64,000 bases of DNA from Pseudomonas moraviensis (GCF_900105805.1 NZ_LT629788.1:4882501-4946500); one strand, 5' to 3'; shown: positions 43,196-52,557, numbered from the stretch's first letter. Numbers and translations: made by a program. Notes: a model not told the origin generated them from the sequence alone.

Positions 43196-44173
43196 TTACG
43201 GCAACAGGATCGTGGAGCCGGTGGTGCGCCGTGCCGACAGTTCGGTTTGTGCCTTCGCCGCATCCGCCAATGCATGGCGCTGGCTGATGTCGACCTTCAG
43301 CTTGCCGCTGATGATCATATCGAACAGTTCGTCGGCCATGCGCTGCAGGTTCTCGGCGCTGTTGGCGTAGGTCGCCAGCGTAGGCCGGGTGACGTACAGC
43401 GAGCCCTTCGCGGCAAGAATGCCCAGATTGACGCCGTCGACCGCGCCCGAAGCATTGCCAAAACTCACCAGCAGGCCACGTGGCGCCACGCTGTCCAGGG
43501 ATGTGAACCAGGTGTCCTTGCCGACGCCGTCATACACCACCGGGACTTTCTTGCCGTCAGTCAGGGCCAGCACGCGCTCGGCAACGTTCTCGTGGCTGTA
43601 ATCGATGGTGGCCCAGGCGCCGTTGGCCTTGGCCAGTTCGGCTTTTTCCTTCGAACTGACGGTACCAATCAGCTTCACGCCGAGCGCCTTGGCCCACTGG
43701 CAGGCCAGCGACCCGACGCCGCCCGCCGCGGCGTGGAACAAAATGGTTTCGTCGCCCTGCAGTTCGTAGGTCTGGCGCAGCAGGTACTGCACGGTCAGAC
43801 CTTTGAGCATGACCCCAGCGGCGGTTTCAAAACTGATTTCATCGGGCAGGTGCACGAGATTGTCCTGCGGTAGCACATGCACCTGGCTGTAGGCGCCGAG
43901 CGGGCCGCTGCCGTATGCCACGCGATCGCCGACTTTGAACCGGGTGACGTCGCTGCCCACTGCCTCGACGGTGCCGGCGCCTTCCGAACCCAGACCAGAC
44001 GGTAACGCGGGTGGGGCATAGAGGCCGCTGCGGTAATAGGTGTCGATGAAGTTCAGGCCGATCGCCTGGTTGGCCACGCGCACCTGATTAGGGCCGGGCG
44101 CAGCGGGTTCGTAGTCAACATATTCGAGCACTTCGGGACCGCCGTGGGCGCGGAACTGGATACGCTTTGCCAT
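43196..44173 (-). CDS. qor: NADPH:quinone oxidoreductase (zinc-free MDR family)
   Basis: Soluble medium-chain reductase of 325 residues that reduces quinones with NADPH. It starts MAKRIQFRAHGGPEVLEYVD, has the quinone-reductase signature region with VAYGSGPLGAYSQVHVLPQD and the nucleotide-binding fold FHAAAGGVGSLACQWAKALG. Cys/His zinc ligands of alcohol dehydrogenases are absent, as in QOR. Orthologue of PA0023 in the same position before hemF, with which it is divergent. Confidence 0.95.
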   Translation of the reverse strand: MAKRIQFRAHGGPEVLEYVDYEPAAPGPNQVRVANQAIGLNFIDTYYRSGLYAPPALPSGLGSEGAGTVEAVGSDVTRFKVGDRVAYGSGPLGAYSQVHVLPQDNLVHLPDEISFETAAGVMLKGLTVQYLLRQTYELQGDETILFHAAAGGVGSLACQWAKALGVKLIGTVSSKEKAELAKANGAWATIDYSHENVAERVLALTDGKKVPVVYDGVGKDTWFTSLDSVAPRGLLVSFGNASGAVDGVNLGILAAKGSLYVTRPTLATYANSAENLQRMADELFDMIISGKLKVDISQRHALADAAKAQTELSARRTTGSTILLP

Positions 44174-44323
44174 CTGCCTGCTCTCCTTGGGTCTTCGGTA
44201 AGCCCTCTATCCAACTCCGCTGGTTGATCTTCGTCAACTGCGGCGCGGCGGTCTGCGATGGTATGCTGTGCGCCCATTTGCGCCGCCCGCCTGCCGGGGC
44301 GCCGCCCGATTCAAGGTGAAGCC

Positions 44324-45238
44324 ATGACGACCCGCACCGACGCCGTAAAGGCCTATCTGCTCGATCTGCAAGACCGCATCTGCGCTGCGCTGGAAACCGA
44401 GGACGGCGGAAAATGCTTCGTCGAAGACGCCTGGACCCGGCCGGCGGGCGGTGGCGGGCGTACCCGTGTGCTGGAAAACGGCACGCTGATCGAAAAGGGC
44501 GGCGTCAATTTCTCCCACGTGTTTGGCAGCGGCCTGCCGCCATCGGCCAGCGCCCATCGGCCGGAATTGGCCGGACGTGGTTTCGAGGCGCTCGGTGTGT
44601 CGCTGGTGATCCACCCGCACAACCCGCATGTGCCGACCTCCCACGCCAACGTGCGCTTTTTCATCGCTGAAAAAGAAGGCGAAGAAGCGGTCTGGTGGTT
44701 CGGCGGCGGTTTCGACCTGACCCCGTATTACGGCGTTGAGGAAGATTGCATTCATTGGCACCGCGTCGCCGAGCAAGCCTGTGCACCGTTCGGTGCGGAC
44801 GTCTATCCGCGTTACAAGGCCTGGTGCGACACCTACTTTCACATCAAGCACCGGCACGAGCCGCGCGGCATTGGCGGATTGTTCTTCGATGATCTGAACG
44901 AGTGGGATTTCGACACCAGTTTTGCGTTCATGCGGGCTATCGGCGACGCCTACATCGAGGCGTACCTGCCGATTGTGCAACGGCGCAAGAAAGACGCCTT
45001 CACCGCTCAGCAGCGCGAATTCCAGGAATTCCGCCGTGGCCGCTACGTCGAATTCAACCTGGTTTACGACCGTGGCACCCTGTTCGGCCTGCAATCTGGC
45101 GGGCGTACCGAATCGATTCTGATGTCGCTGCCGCCGCAAGTGCGCTGGGGTTATGACTGGAAGGCTGAACCTGGCAGCGCAGAGGCGCGCCTGACCGAGT
45201 ACTTCCTGCAGGATCGCGACTGGCTGGCCGAGGCCTGA
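44324..45238 (+). CDS. hemF: Oxygen-dependent coproporphyrinogen III oxidase
   Basis: Aerobic heme-pathway enzyme converting coproporphyrinogen III to protoporphyrinogen IX. The start MTTRTDAVKAYLLDLQDRIC gives 304 residues; the open frame extends upstream without homology. Diagnostic segments are GGVNFSHVFGSGLPPSA, NPHVPTSHANVRFF, WWFGGGFDLTPYYG and the CPO signature around KHRHEPRGIGGLFFDDLNEW. It is followed by aroE 9 bp downstream. Confidence 0.98.
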   Translation: MTTRTDAVKAYLLDLQDRICAALETEDGGKCFVEDAWTRPAGGGGRTRVLENGTLIEKGGVNFSHVFGSGLPPSASAHRPELAGRGFEALGVSLVIHPHNPHVPTSHANVRFFIAEKEGEEAVWWFGGGFDLTPYYGVEEDCIHWHRVAEQACAPFGADVYPRYKAWCDTYFHIKHRHEPRGIGGLFFDDLNEWDFDTSFAFMRAIGDAYIEAYLPIVQRRKKDAFTAQQREFQEFRRGRYVEFNLVYDRGTLFGLQSGGRTESILMSLPPQVRWGYDWKAEPGSAEARLTEYFLQDRDWLAEA

Positions 45239-45247
45239 GGACGGGTG

Positions 45248-46069
45248 ATGGATCGTTACGTTGTTTTCGGTAACCCGATCGGCCACAGCAAGTCGCCGAT
45301 GATTCACCAGCTGTTCGCCGAGCAGACCGGTCAGCGCCTCGACTACAGCACGCTGCTGGCGCCGCTCGACGATTTTGCTGGCTGCGCCACCGCGTTCTTT
45401 CGAGAGGGGCGCGGCGCCAACGTGACGGTGCCGTTCAAGGAAGATGCCTACCGTCTGGCCAACAGCCTGACCGCACGCGCGCAGCGCGCCGGTGCAGTGA
45501 ACACCTTGAGCAAACTGGACGACGGCTCACTGCTCGGCGACAACACCGACGGCGCCGGGCTGGTCCGCGATCTGACGGTGAACGCCGGATTCAGCCTGAC
45601 AGGTAAACGTATCCTTTTGCTTGGCGCCGGTGGCGCGGTGCGGGGTGCGCTGGAGCCGTTGCTGGCGGAGAAACCGGCCTCGGTGATCATCGCCAATCGC
45701 ACGGTGGACAAGGCTGAGCTGCTCGCCGAGTTGTTCTGCGACCTGGGACCGGTGTCGGCCAGTGGTTTCGACTGGCTGCGCGAGCCGGTGGACGTGATCA
45801 TCAACGCCACCTCCGCCAGCCTGACCGGCGACGTGCCGCCGATCGCGCCAAGCCTGATCGAGCCGGGCCAGACCCTGTGCTACGACATGATGTACGGCAA
45901 GGAACCGACCGCGTTCTGCCGCTGGGCCACTGAGCACGGCGCGGCGCTGGCGATGGATGGTCTGGGCATGCTCGCCGAACAGGCGGCCGAGGCGTTCTGG
46001 CTGTGGCGCGGTGTGCGCCCGGATACCGCGCCGGTACTGGCCGAGCTGCGCCGCCAGTTGGCGCAATAA
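45248..46069 (+). CDS. aroE: Shikimate dehydrogenase (NADP+)
   Basis: Reduces 3-dehydroshikimate to shikimate in aromatic amino-acid synthesis. I chose the ATG at 45248 (MDRYVVFGNPIGHSKSPMIH, 273 residues); a GTG one codon upstream is possible. The shikimate-binding NPIGHSKSP and VTVPFKEDAY motifs, the NTDGAGLVRDL segment and the NADP loop LLGAGGAVRGALEPLL are all present. Likely cotranscribed with hemF. Confidence 0.97.
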   Translation: MDRYVVFGNPIGHSKSPMIHQLFAEQTGQRLDYSTLLAPLDDFAGCATAFFREGRGANVTVPFKEDAYRLANSLTARAQRAGAVNTLSKLDDGSLLGDNTDGAGLVRDLTVNAGFSLTGKRILLLGAGGAVRGALEPLLAEKPASVIIANRTVDKAELLAELFCDLGPVSASGFDWLREPVDVIINATSASLTGDVPPIAPSLIEPGQTLCYDMMYGKEPTAFCRWATEHGAALAMDGLGMLAEQAAEAFWLWRGVRPDTAPVLAELRRQLAQ

Positions 46070-46072
46070 TAT

Positions 46073-46164
46073 CCTGTAAGAGTGAGCCTGCTCGCGATTG
46101 CGGTGTGTCAGGCACAAAGTTTCAACTGACACACCGCAATCGCGAGCAGGCTCACTCCTACAGG
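46073..46164. repeat. Paired REP element (family 1)
   Basis: Two opposed copies of GTGAGCCTGCTCGCGAT form a perfect 31-bp stem (46081-46111 with 46126-46156) and a 14-bp loop, extended by CCTGTAAG/CCTACAGG flanks. It starts 4 bp after aroE and lies between convergent aroE and the SulP gene, where it may stop or stabilise transcripts. The same core recurs at 55480, 56333 and 60746. Confidence 0.9.
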
Positions 46165-46177
46165 GGGCATGCGGTGC

Positions 46178-47746
46178 TCAGTCTTCAAACCGGATCGGAC
46201 ACTTCTGCGCCCCTTCCAGCTTCCTCAACTCCTCCACCACCGGCGGCCGTGCCCGGCGCAAGGTCAGGCTGCGCCCCTGGCCCAGCAGGCGCCGCGCTTC
46301 CTGATGCAGCATCTCCACCCCCGAGTAATCGATGAAGTTGATCTGCTGCGCCTCGATCACCACTCGCGCGCCGTGCAAGCGTTGCAGGCGCACTTGCAGA
46401 TAATGGCTGGCGCCGAAAAAGATCGAGCCGCCCACCCGCAGCACATCGTCGTCACCGTCGCGCCAGTGCTGCACCCGTGGTTGCGAGGTGCGCTTGAGGT
46501 AGAAGAACAGCGACGCCAGCACCCCGGCGTAGATCGCCGTCTGCAATTCCAGCAGCAAGGTCGCAAGGCAAGTCAAAGCCATCACCACGAACTCGGCGCG
46601 GCTGACTCGCAGCAAGGCGCGGATGCCGCGGTGATCGATCAGGCCCCAGGCGATCAACAGGATGCTGCCGGCCATCGCCGGGATCGGAATGTGCGCGATC
46701 AGCCCCGCGCCGAACACTGCGAACAACGCCACCCAGATCGCCGAGAACACCCCGGCCAGCGGCGAGCAGGCGCCCGCCTCGTAGCTCAGGCCCGAACGGG
46801 TAAACGATCCGGCTGAGAGCGACCCGGAAAAGAACGCACCGACAATGTTCGACAAGCCCTGTGCGCGGACTTCCTGATTGGCGTCAAGAAGCTGCTGCGA
46901 GCGCGCCGAAATCGAACGGGCGATCGACAGACTGGTCACCAGCCCGAGCATGCCCACCGCCACGGCGCTCGGCAGCAGGCGCAGGATCACTTCAAGATCC
47001 AGCGGCAAAGTGCTGAACGGCGGCAAGCGCCCGACGAAAGCACTGACCAGATGCACATGGCCGAACATCGCCGGCCACAGCCACACCAGCAGGCTGGCCA
47101 GCACCAGCGTGATCAACAGCGTCGGCCAGCGCGGCAGGAGTTTTTTCAGTATTACGCCGACGATCACCGTTGCGACGCCAAGCATCAGCGACGGTTTATC
47201 CACAGCCCCCAGATGCCGCAACAGGTCCATCAGGCTGGCGAGCGCCGTGGTGTTGGCCGGCAATTCCAGCCCCAACAGATTGGGCAATTGCCCGATGGCG
47301 ATCACCACGGCGGCACCGAGGGTGAAGCCGAGCACCACCGAATGCGAAACGAAATTCACCAGCGCGCCGAAGCGCAGCAGACCGAGCAGCCACTGGAAAA
47401 TCCCGGCGAGGAACGTCAGCAGCAGAATCAGGGTGATGTAGTCCTCAGACGTCGGCACAGCGAGCGGGCTGACGCTGGCGTACAGGACAATCGAAATTGC
47501 CGCCGTCGGACCGCAGATCAGGTGCCATGAGGAACCCCACAGGCAGGCGATCAACACCGGAAGGATCGCCGCGTACAGGCCGTATTCCGGCGGCAGACCA
47601 GCGATCAGTGCGTAGGCGATCGACTGGGGTAACGCGAGAATCGCACCGCTGAGGCCGACAATCAGGTCCCGCCCGACGCTGGCGCGGGTCTGTCGTGGCA
47701 GCCAGGTCAGGAACGGGAATAGGGAATGACGGCTGGGAAAGGCCAT
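46178..47746 (-). CDS. SulP-family inorganic anion transporter with STAS domain
   Basis: Inner-membrane transporter of the SLC26/SulP family, probably for sulfate or another anion. The start MAFPSRHSLFPFLTWLPRQT is chosen because GAGG precedes it; the result is 522 residues. The SulP signature region appears as LPQSIAYALIAGLPPEYGLY. About ten to twelve membrane helices precede a C-terminal STAS domain (VVIEAQQINFIDYSGVEMLH). It lies next to the choline-sulfate genes, so disposing of or taking up sulfate is a reasonable guess, not shown. An exact DnaA box is at 47196-47204. Confidence 0.9.
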   Translation of the reverse strand: MAFPSRHSLFPFLTWLPRQTRASVGRDLIVGLSGAILALPQSIAYALIAGLPPEYGLYAAILPVLIACLWGSSWHLICGPTAAISIVLYASVSPLAVPTSEDYITLILLLTFLAGIFQWLLGLLRFGALVNFVSHSVVLGFTLGAAVVIAIGQLPNLLGLELPANTTALASLMDLLRHLGAVDKPSLMLGVATVIVGVILKKLLPRWPTLLITLVLASLLVWLWPAMFGHVHLVSAFVGRLPPFSTLPLDLEVILRLLPSAVAVGMLGLVTSLSIARSISARSQQLLDANQEVRAQGLSNIVGAFFSGSLSAGSFTRSGLSYEAGACSPLAGVFSAIWVALFAVFGAGLIAHIPIPAMAGSILLIAWGLIDHRGIRALLRVSRAEFVVMALTCLATLLLELQTAIYAGVLASLFFYLKRTSQPRVQHWRDGDDDVLRVGGSIFFGASHYLQVRLQRLHGARVVIEAQQINFIDYSGVEMLHQEARRLLGQGRSLTLRRARPPVVEELRKLEGAQKCPIRFED

Positions 47747-47799
47747 GGGTCCTCGCGGTTGGGTTTTGTTCAAGGTTATCAGGGTGTCAGGTGGAAAAG

Positions 47800-47840
47800 C
47801 CCCTCACCCTAGCCCTCTCCCGGAGGGAGAGGGAACTGAC
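47800..47840. repeat. Intergenic hairpin repeat of the CCCTCTCCC type
   Basis: CCCTCTCCC-GGA-GGGAGAGGG is a perfect 9-bp stem with a 3-base loop (47813-47833), preceded by CCCCTCACCCTAG. Elements of this wording are frequent between genes in Pseudomonas. It lies between choX and the SulP gene, both on the minus strand. Confidence 0.6.
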
Positions 47841-47886
47841 CGCGGTGTTTGAGCTGGGAACATCGACCTGAAAAACAACCCTGAGA

Positions 47887-48807
47887 TCAAAGCTTGGCCT
47901 TCACCGCCGCCAACGCATCCTTGCCATCCATGGTCTTCACGCCATCCAGCCACTTGTCCAGCACCGCGGGGTTCGCCTTGATCCACGCCTTTGCCGCTTC
48001 GGCATTGCTGACTTTCCTGTTCACCACCTCGGCCATGATGCTGTTCTCCATGTCCTGGGTGAATGCCAGATTGGTCAGCAACTTGCCCACATTCGGGCAG
48101 GCCTCGGCGTAGCCCTTGCGGGTCAGGGTAAAGACGTTGCCGGTGTCGCCGAAGTATTTTTCGCCGCCCTTCAGGTAGTGCATTTTCAGCTGCACGTTCA
48201 TCGGGTGCGGGGTCCAGCCGAGGAAGGTGACGAATTTCTGTTTCTTCACCGCCCGCGATACTTCGGCGAGCATCGCCTGCTCGCTGGATTCGATCAGCTT
48301 CCACTGACCCATGTTGAAGTCGTTCTTCTTGATGATTTCCTGCAACGAAATGTTCGCCGGCGCCCCCGAACCGATGCCGTAGATTTTCTTGTCGAACTTG
48401 TCGGCGAATTTGTTCAGGTCAGCAAAGTCATGCACACCTGCCTCCCAGACATAGTCAGGAACGGCGAGGGTGAATTCCGTGCCTTCCAGATTTTTCGCCA
48501 ACTGCGTCACGTCCCCGGGGGCGACGAACTTGTCGTAGAAGCCCTGCTGCGCTGGCATCCAGTTGCCGAGAAACACGTCAACCTGACCATCCTTCAATCC
48601 GCCAAAGGTGATCGGCACCGCAAGGGTGTCGACCTTGGCCTTGTAGCCCATGCCGTCCAGCAGAAAACCGGTGATGGCATTGGTCGCGGCGATGTCGCTC
48701 CAGCCCGGATCGGCCATTTTCACGGTTTCGCAGCCCTGTTCGGCGAAGGCCGAAGCGCTGCTCAACGCAATCAGGCCGACGGTCACAGCTGTGGATAACT
48801 TGCGCAT
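47887..48807 (-). CDS. choX: Choline ABC transporter substrate-binding protein
   Basis: Periplasmic binding protein of 306 residues for choline and related quaternary amines. The start MRKLSTAVTVGLIALSSASA FA marks a signal peptide cleaved about residue 22; the more upstream start would bury it. The OpuAC-type domain has DPGWSDIAATNAITGFLLDG, FLGNWMPAQ and FLGWTPHPMN, with aromatic residues that form the quaternary-ammonium box. No cognate permease or ATPase gene is adjacent, so it probably serves an ABC transporter encoded elsewhere. It follows betC by 16 bp. Confidence 0.92.
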   Translation of the reverse strand: MRKLSTAVTVGLIALSSASAFAEQGCETVKMADPGWSDIAATNAITGFLLDGMGYKAKVDTLAVPITFGGLKDGQVDVFLGNWMPAQQGFYDKFVAPGDVTQLAKNLEGTEFTLAVPDYVWEAGVHDFADLNKFADKFDKKIYGIGSGAPANISLQEIIKKNDFNMGQWKLIESSEQAMLAEVSRAVKKQKFVTFLGWTPHPMNVQLKMHYLKGGEKYFGDTGNVFTLTRKGYAEACPNVGKLLTNLAFTQDMENSIMAEVVNRKVSNAEAAKAWIKANPAVLDKWLDGVKTMDGKDALAAVKAKL

Positions 48808-48823
48808 GGACTTCCCCTTAACA

Positions 48824-50338
48824 TTATTGGTTTTGGCAGGGTTGTGGATAACGGGCCTTGCGCTCCAGGTCATCAAGATCGATGTGGTTGCGCATGTACT
48901 GCTGACTGGCATCGACCAGCGGCTGGTGATCCCAGCTCTTCAGCTTGCCGATGGTTAAAGCGTCGGCGACGAAACGGCGTCGGCGCTGGCTGGCCAGGAC
49001 ATCCCGATGGATCGCTGGAATGTCCCATTTGGCCCGCGCTTCAGCGAGGAACTCTTCGAACAGCTGACGATGTTGCGCCGATTGGCTTAGTTCCTCTTCT
49101 TCGCGCGGATCGTTATCCACATCGAAGAGTAGGCACGGGTCGCTTTCGCTGTAGATAAATTTATAGGCGCCCCGGCGAATCATCATCAACGGGCTGACGG
49201 TGCCTTCGGCCATGTACTCGCCGAACACCTCGTCGTGCCCGCCCTGCCCTTGCAGATGCGGCAGCAACGAACGGCCGTCCAGGGGCAAGCCCGGTTCGAG
49301 CGTGCCTCCGGCCAGTTCAACGAAAGTCGGCAGCAGGTCGGCGGTGGAAACGGCGGCGCTGACCCGGCCCGCCTTGATTTGTCCCGGTGCGCTGATCAGC
49401 AGCGGGACCCGCGCAGCCATCTCGAACCAGTGCATTTTGTACCAGAGGCCCTTCTCGCCGAGCATGTCGCCATGGTCACCGGAGAAGACGATGATGGTGT
49501 CGTCGATAAGTCCGGTTTCCTCAAGGGTTCGCAGCAATTTGCCGACGTTGGCGTCGATATAACTGCAAGCGCCAAAGTAGGCGCGACGCGCATCGCGGAT
49601 TTTATCCACAGGCAGTGGCTTGTCCCACAGGTCGTAAACCTTGAGCAGCCGTTGCGAGTGCGGGTCGAGTTCGTCCTGGTTCAAGGCTGTAGGCAACGGG
49701 ATATCGGCATCGTCATACAGATCCCAGAAAGCCTTGGGAATCGTGTACGGATCGTGAGGGTGGGTCATCGACACGGTCAGGCAGAACGGCCGATCGCCGT
49801 CCTCGCGAATGTGATCGAACAGATATTGCTGCGCCTTGAACACCACCTCTTCGTCGAAATCCAGCTGATTGGTGCGCACGCACGGCCCGGCCTGGAGTAC
49901 CGACGACATGTTGTGATACCAGCTCGGCCGTACATCCGGCTCGTCCCAGTTCACCGCCCAACCGTAATCGGCCGGATAGATATCGCTGGTCAGGCGTTCT
50001 TCATAACCGTGCAACTGATCCGGCCCACAGAAGTGCATCTTGCCCGACAGCGCGGTGCGGTAGCCGAGACGGCGCAGGTAGTGCGCGTAAGTCGGGATAT
50101 CGGCAGGGAAATCAGCAGCGTTGTCGTAGGCGCCGATCTTGCTGGGCAACTGACCACTGACCAGGGTGAAACGCGAGGGCGCGCACAGCGGGCTGTTGCA
50201 ATAGGCAGCGTCAAAGACCACGCCTTGGGCGGCGAGGCGGGACAGATTCGGCAGTTTGATCGGCGACGGGCCGTAGAACGGCAACATTGGCGCGGCCATT
50301 TGATCGGCCATGATGAAAAGAATGTTCTTGCGCTTCAT
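48824..50338 (-). CDS. betC: Choline-sulfatase
   Basis: Type I sulfatase hydrolysing choline-O-sulfate to choline and sulfate, feeding glycine-betaine synthesis and sulfur supply. The start MKRKNILFIMADQMAAPMLP gives 504 residues. The sulfatase signature CNSPLCAPSRFTLVSGQLPS contains the C-x-P/A-S-R core (CAPSR) in which Cys becomes formylglycine. FSGDHGDMLGEKGLWYK holds metal ligands, and the C-terminal choline-sulfatase domain follows. Three exact DnaA boxes lie in or next to it (48843, 49113, 49602). It is divergent from a LysR regulator. Confidence 0.95.
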   Translation of the reverse strand: MKRKNILFIMADQMAAPMLPFYGPSPIKLPNLSRLAAQGVVFDAAYCNSPLCAPSRFTLVSGQLPSKIGAYDNAADFPADIPTYAHYLRRLGYRTALSGKMHFCGPDQLHGYEERLTSDIYPADYGWAVNWDEPDVRPSWYHNMSSVLQAGPCVRTNQLDFDEEVVFKAQQYLFDHIREDGDRPFCLTVSMTHPHDPYTIPKAFWDLYDDADIPLPTALNQDELDPHSQRLLKVYDLWDKPLPVDKIRDARRAYFGACSYIDANVGKLLRTLEETGLIDDTIIVFSGDHGDMLGEKGLWYKMHWFEMAARVPLLISAPGQIKAGRVSAAVSTADLLPTFVELAGGTLEPGLPLDGRSLLPHLQGQGGHDEVFGEYMAEGTVSPLMMIRRGAYKFIYSESDPCLLFDVDNDPREEEELSQSAQHRQLFEEFLAEARAKWDIPAIHRDVLASQRRRRFVADALTIGKLKSWDHQPLVDASQQYMRNHIDLDDLERKARYPQPCQNQ

Positions 50339-50452
50339 GTGATCGCGGCATTCCATGTTGAATATTTATGCGAGAGTGCTGCGATCGAGCATGGAGTCCA
50401 TGCCTGTTCCGGTAAAGCCCGCGCCGGACAATGACTAGGATAAGCACAGCTT

Positions 50453-51403
50453 ATGTATGACGCCCTCGGTGACCTGTCCCTCGATCTACTGCGCGCCTTT
50501 GAGGCGGCGGCACGTCATCGCAGCTTTACCGCCGCTGCGGTAGAGCTCGGTACCACGCAACCGGCGATCAGCCAGCAGATGAAGCGCCTGGAAGAACAGC
50601 TCGGCACGCGTCTGTTCGACCGGATTTATCGGGGCATCGAATTGACAGAAGTCGGCGCCCTGCTCTTCGAGCAAGTTGCCCTCGGTTTGCAGAATATCGA
50701 CGCAGGCTTGAACGCAATCAGCGCGCAGCAGCAACATGAAGTGCTTCAGGTAGCCACGGATTTCGCTTTCGCCGCCTATTGGTTGATGCCGCGCCTGCAC
50801 CGCTTCCACGAGGCCAATCCGCACATTGATGTCAGCCTGGTCACCAGCGAGCGCAACCACAATATGCTGCGCACCGATATCGACGTGGCGATCCTGTTTG
50901 GCGACGGTCGCTTCAAGCAGGGCGAGAGCCATTGGCTGTTCAGTGAAGAAGTCTTCCCGGTGTGCAGTCCGCTGTTGCTCAAGGACCGCTCACTGCCGCT
51001 GCCCGCGCAGGCTTTGCTGGAATTTCCACTGCTGCATTTGCGCGGCGAAAACAGCAGCAACTGGTTTGACTGGAGCGGGCTGTTCCGCCAACTGGGCCTG
51101 ACCACGCCGCCGGCGCCGGGGCAGTTGCGCTTCGACAATTACACGTTGTTGATCCAAGCGGCGATTGGCGGGCAAGGCGTGGCGATCGGCTGGCGTCACC
51201 TTGTGGATAACTTGCTGGTGCAGGGGCTGCTGTGCCGGCCGCTGGCGCAAACCACGTTGTCGCGGCTGGGGTATTACGTGGTGTTGCCGCAACGCAAGCG
51301 CCGCGGTGCGTTGATTCAACTGTTCGTTGACTGGTTGATGGCCGAGCAGGCCAGCAGTGCGCAATCGTTGAACGGCTTGGCGTTGCCTTCTATTGCGGTA
51401 TGA
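50453..51403 (+). CDS. LysR-type regulator of choline-sulfate utilisation
   Basis: Transcription factor of 316 residues. The N-terminal helix-turn-helix (LRAFEAAARHRSFTAAAVEL with TTQPAISQQMKRLEEQLGTR) is canonical LysR. The rest is the periplasmic-binding-like effector domain (VSLVTSERNHNMLRTDIDVA). It is divergent from betC, separated by 114 bp, the usual layout for a LysR regulator controlling the adjacent operon. The inducer is presumably choline-O-sulfate or choline; that is inference from position. Confidence 0.9.
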   Translation: MYDALGDLSLDLLRAFEAAARHRSFTAAAVELGTTQPAISQQMKRLEEQLGTRLFDRIYRGIELTEVGALLFEQVALGLQNIDAGLNAISAQQQHEVLQVATDFAFAAYWLMPRLHRFHEANPHIDVSLVTSERNHNMLRTDIDVAILFGDGRFKQGESHWLFSEEVFPVCSPLLLKDRSLPLPAQALLEFPLLHLRGENSSNWFDWSGLFRQLGLTTPPAPGQLRFDNYTLLIQAAIGGQGVAIGWRHLVDNLLVQGLLCRPLAQTTLSRLGYYVVLPQRKRRGALIQLFVDWLMAEQASSAQSLNGLALPSIAV

Positions 51404-51408
51404 AGAGC

Positions 51409-51485
51409 AAAAGATCGCAGCCTTCGGCAGCTCCTACAAATGGAATGCCATCTCATGTAGGAGCTGCCGCAGGCTGCGATCTTTT
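51409..51485. repeat. Paired REP element (family 2)
   Basis: AAAAGATCGCAGCCT and CGGCAGCTCCTACA on the left (51409-51438) pair with the right arm (51456-51485), 30 bp each with one mismatch and a 17-bp loop. This is the GATCGCAGCCT-GTAGGAGCTGCC type common in fluorescent pseudomonads. It lies between the convergent LysR gene and the NAD(P)-binding protein gene and reaches the stop codon of the latter. Confidence 0.85.
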
Positions 51486-52149
51486 ACGAATCAGAAGCCG
51501 CCACAAAATTCACATGTTCACCGACATGCAGATTCAACCGCAGCTCATCGGCAATCCCCACCGCCACACGGTTCAAGCGTTCCAGCGGTTCGGCCAGACC
51601 CGGTTCGAGATTGCCGCCAACCTGACTGAAGTGCTCAATGCTCAACCCGGCAACGCCATGCGGCGCGTTGACCAAGGTCCAGCGCAGTGAGCTGCTTTGC
51701 ACCGCTTCGAGGATTTCTTCGGCGGCGTGCCGTTGCAGGCGATCATCACTGTCAGGCTCGTCGAGCACGCCAAAGTTGCCCACCAGGAACAAGCGCGGCA
51801 CGCTGGCCAGTTGCAAACCTTCGACCAGTGCGTCGACTGCCAGCACCTGCTCGACCGGCCCCAGTGTCACCGAGCGCTCGACATGGTCGCTGCTGAACGG
51901 CAGCCCCGGCGCGTCCAGCAGACAAATCACCGCCGAACTGCCGGCGACGCTCTGATTGACCCGCTCGGCATCGAACAGATCGCCGGTCTTGGTGCGCAAC
52001 CCCGGACGCGGCGCGAGTGCGGTGAGATCGTCGAGAATGGCGATGACTTCGTGTTGGCGGCGCAGCAATTCAGCCATCAACGCACCGCCCAGGCTGGCCA
52101 TGGCACCATAGAGCACCACTTTCACCACTGGGGTTTCGGCATTTTTCAT
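51484..52149 (-). CDS. NAD(P)-binding Rossmann-fold protein (NmrA/SDR-like)
   Basis: A 221-residue soluble protein related to NAD(P)H-binding SDR/NmrA proteins. The N-terminal strand-loop-helix KVVLYGAMASLGGALMAELL stands where GATGxxG is expected; the second Gly is replaced (GAMASLG), so cofactor binding may be altered. LFLVGNFGVLDEP occupies the family's active-site strand, without a clear YxxxK motif. The C-terminus (VGIADELRLNLHVGEHVNFV) resembles regulators rather than dehydrogenases. Substrate unknown. Confidence 0.75.
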   Translation of the reverse strand: MKNAETPVVKVVLYGAMASLGGALMAELLRRQHEVIAILDDLTALAPRPGLRTKTGDLFDAERVNQSVAGSSAVICLLDAPGLPFSSDHVERSVTLGPVEQVLAVDALVEGLQLASVPRLFLVGNFGVLDEPDSDDRLQRHAAEEILEAVQSSSLRWTLVNAPHGVAGLSIEHFSQVGGNLEPGLAEPLERLNRVAVGIADELRLNLHVGEHVNFVAASDS

Positions 52150-52230
52150 GGCTGTTTTCCTTATAGTTGTCCTATATGGCCTGTGACGGTGGAATCAGCC
52201 AAGGGTTCGAACCGATTGAGAGGCGACACG

Positions 52231-52557
52231 ATGCAAGGGATCAAGGGCTATCACGCCCATGTCTATTTCGACGCGAAAACCATCGGCCAGGCGCGGGCCT
52301 TGTGCGAACAGGCCGCGCAGTTGTTTGCGCTGAAAATGGGCCGCGTGCACGAACGCCCGGTAGGGCCGCACCCCGACTGGAGCTGCCAACTGGCCTTCGG
52401 CCCCGAGCTGATCGGCGAGGTGCTGCCGTGGCTGGCGCTCAACCGTAAGGGCCTGGTGGTGTTCCTGCACCCGGACACGGGCGATGACTTGCTCGACCAC
52501 ACCGAACATGCGATCTGGATGGGCGCGGTGCGGCCTCTGAATCTGTCGGTGTTTTAA
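52231..52557 (+). CDS. DOPA 4,5-dioxygenase family protein
   Basis: A 108-residue protein of the DOPA-like extradiol dioxygenase family (Pfam DOPA_dioxygen). MQGIKGYHAHVYFDAKTIGQ contains the HxH metal site (HAH). Further His residues occur in GPHPDWSCQ, FLHPDTGDD and DHTEHAIWMG, giving the usual set of ligands. The length equals the family norm. The physiological substrate in pseudomonads is unknown. Its stop overlaps the convergent GFA gene by 4 bp. Confidence 0.88.
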   Translation: MQGIKGYHAHVYFDAKTIGQARALCEQAAQLFALKMGRVHERPVGPHPDWSCQLAFGPELIGEVLPWLALNRKGLVVFLHPDTGDDLLDHTEHAIWMGAVRPLNLSVF

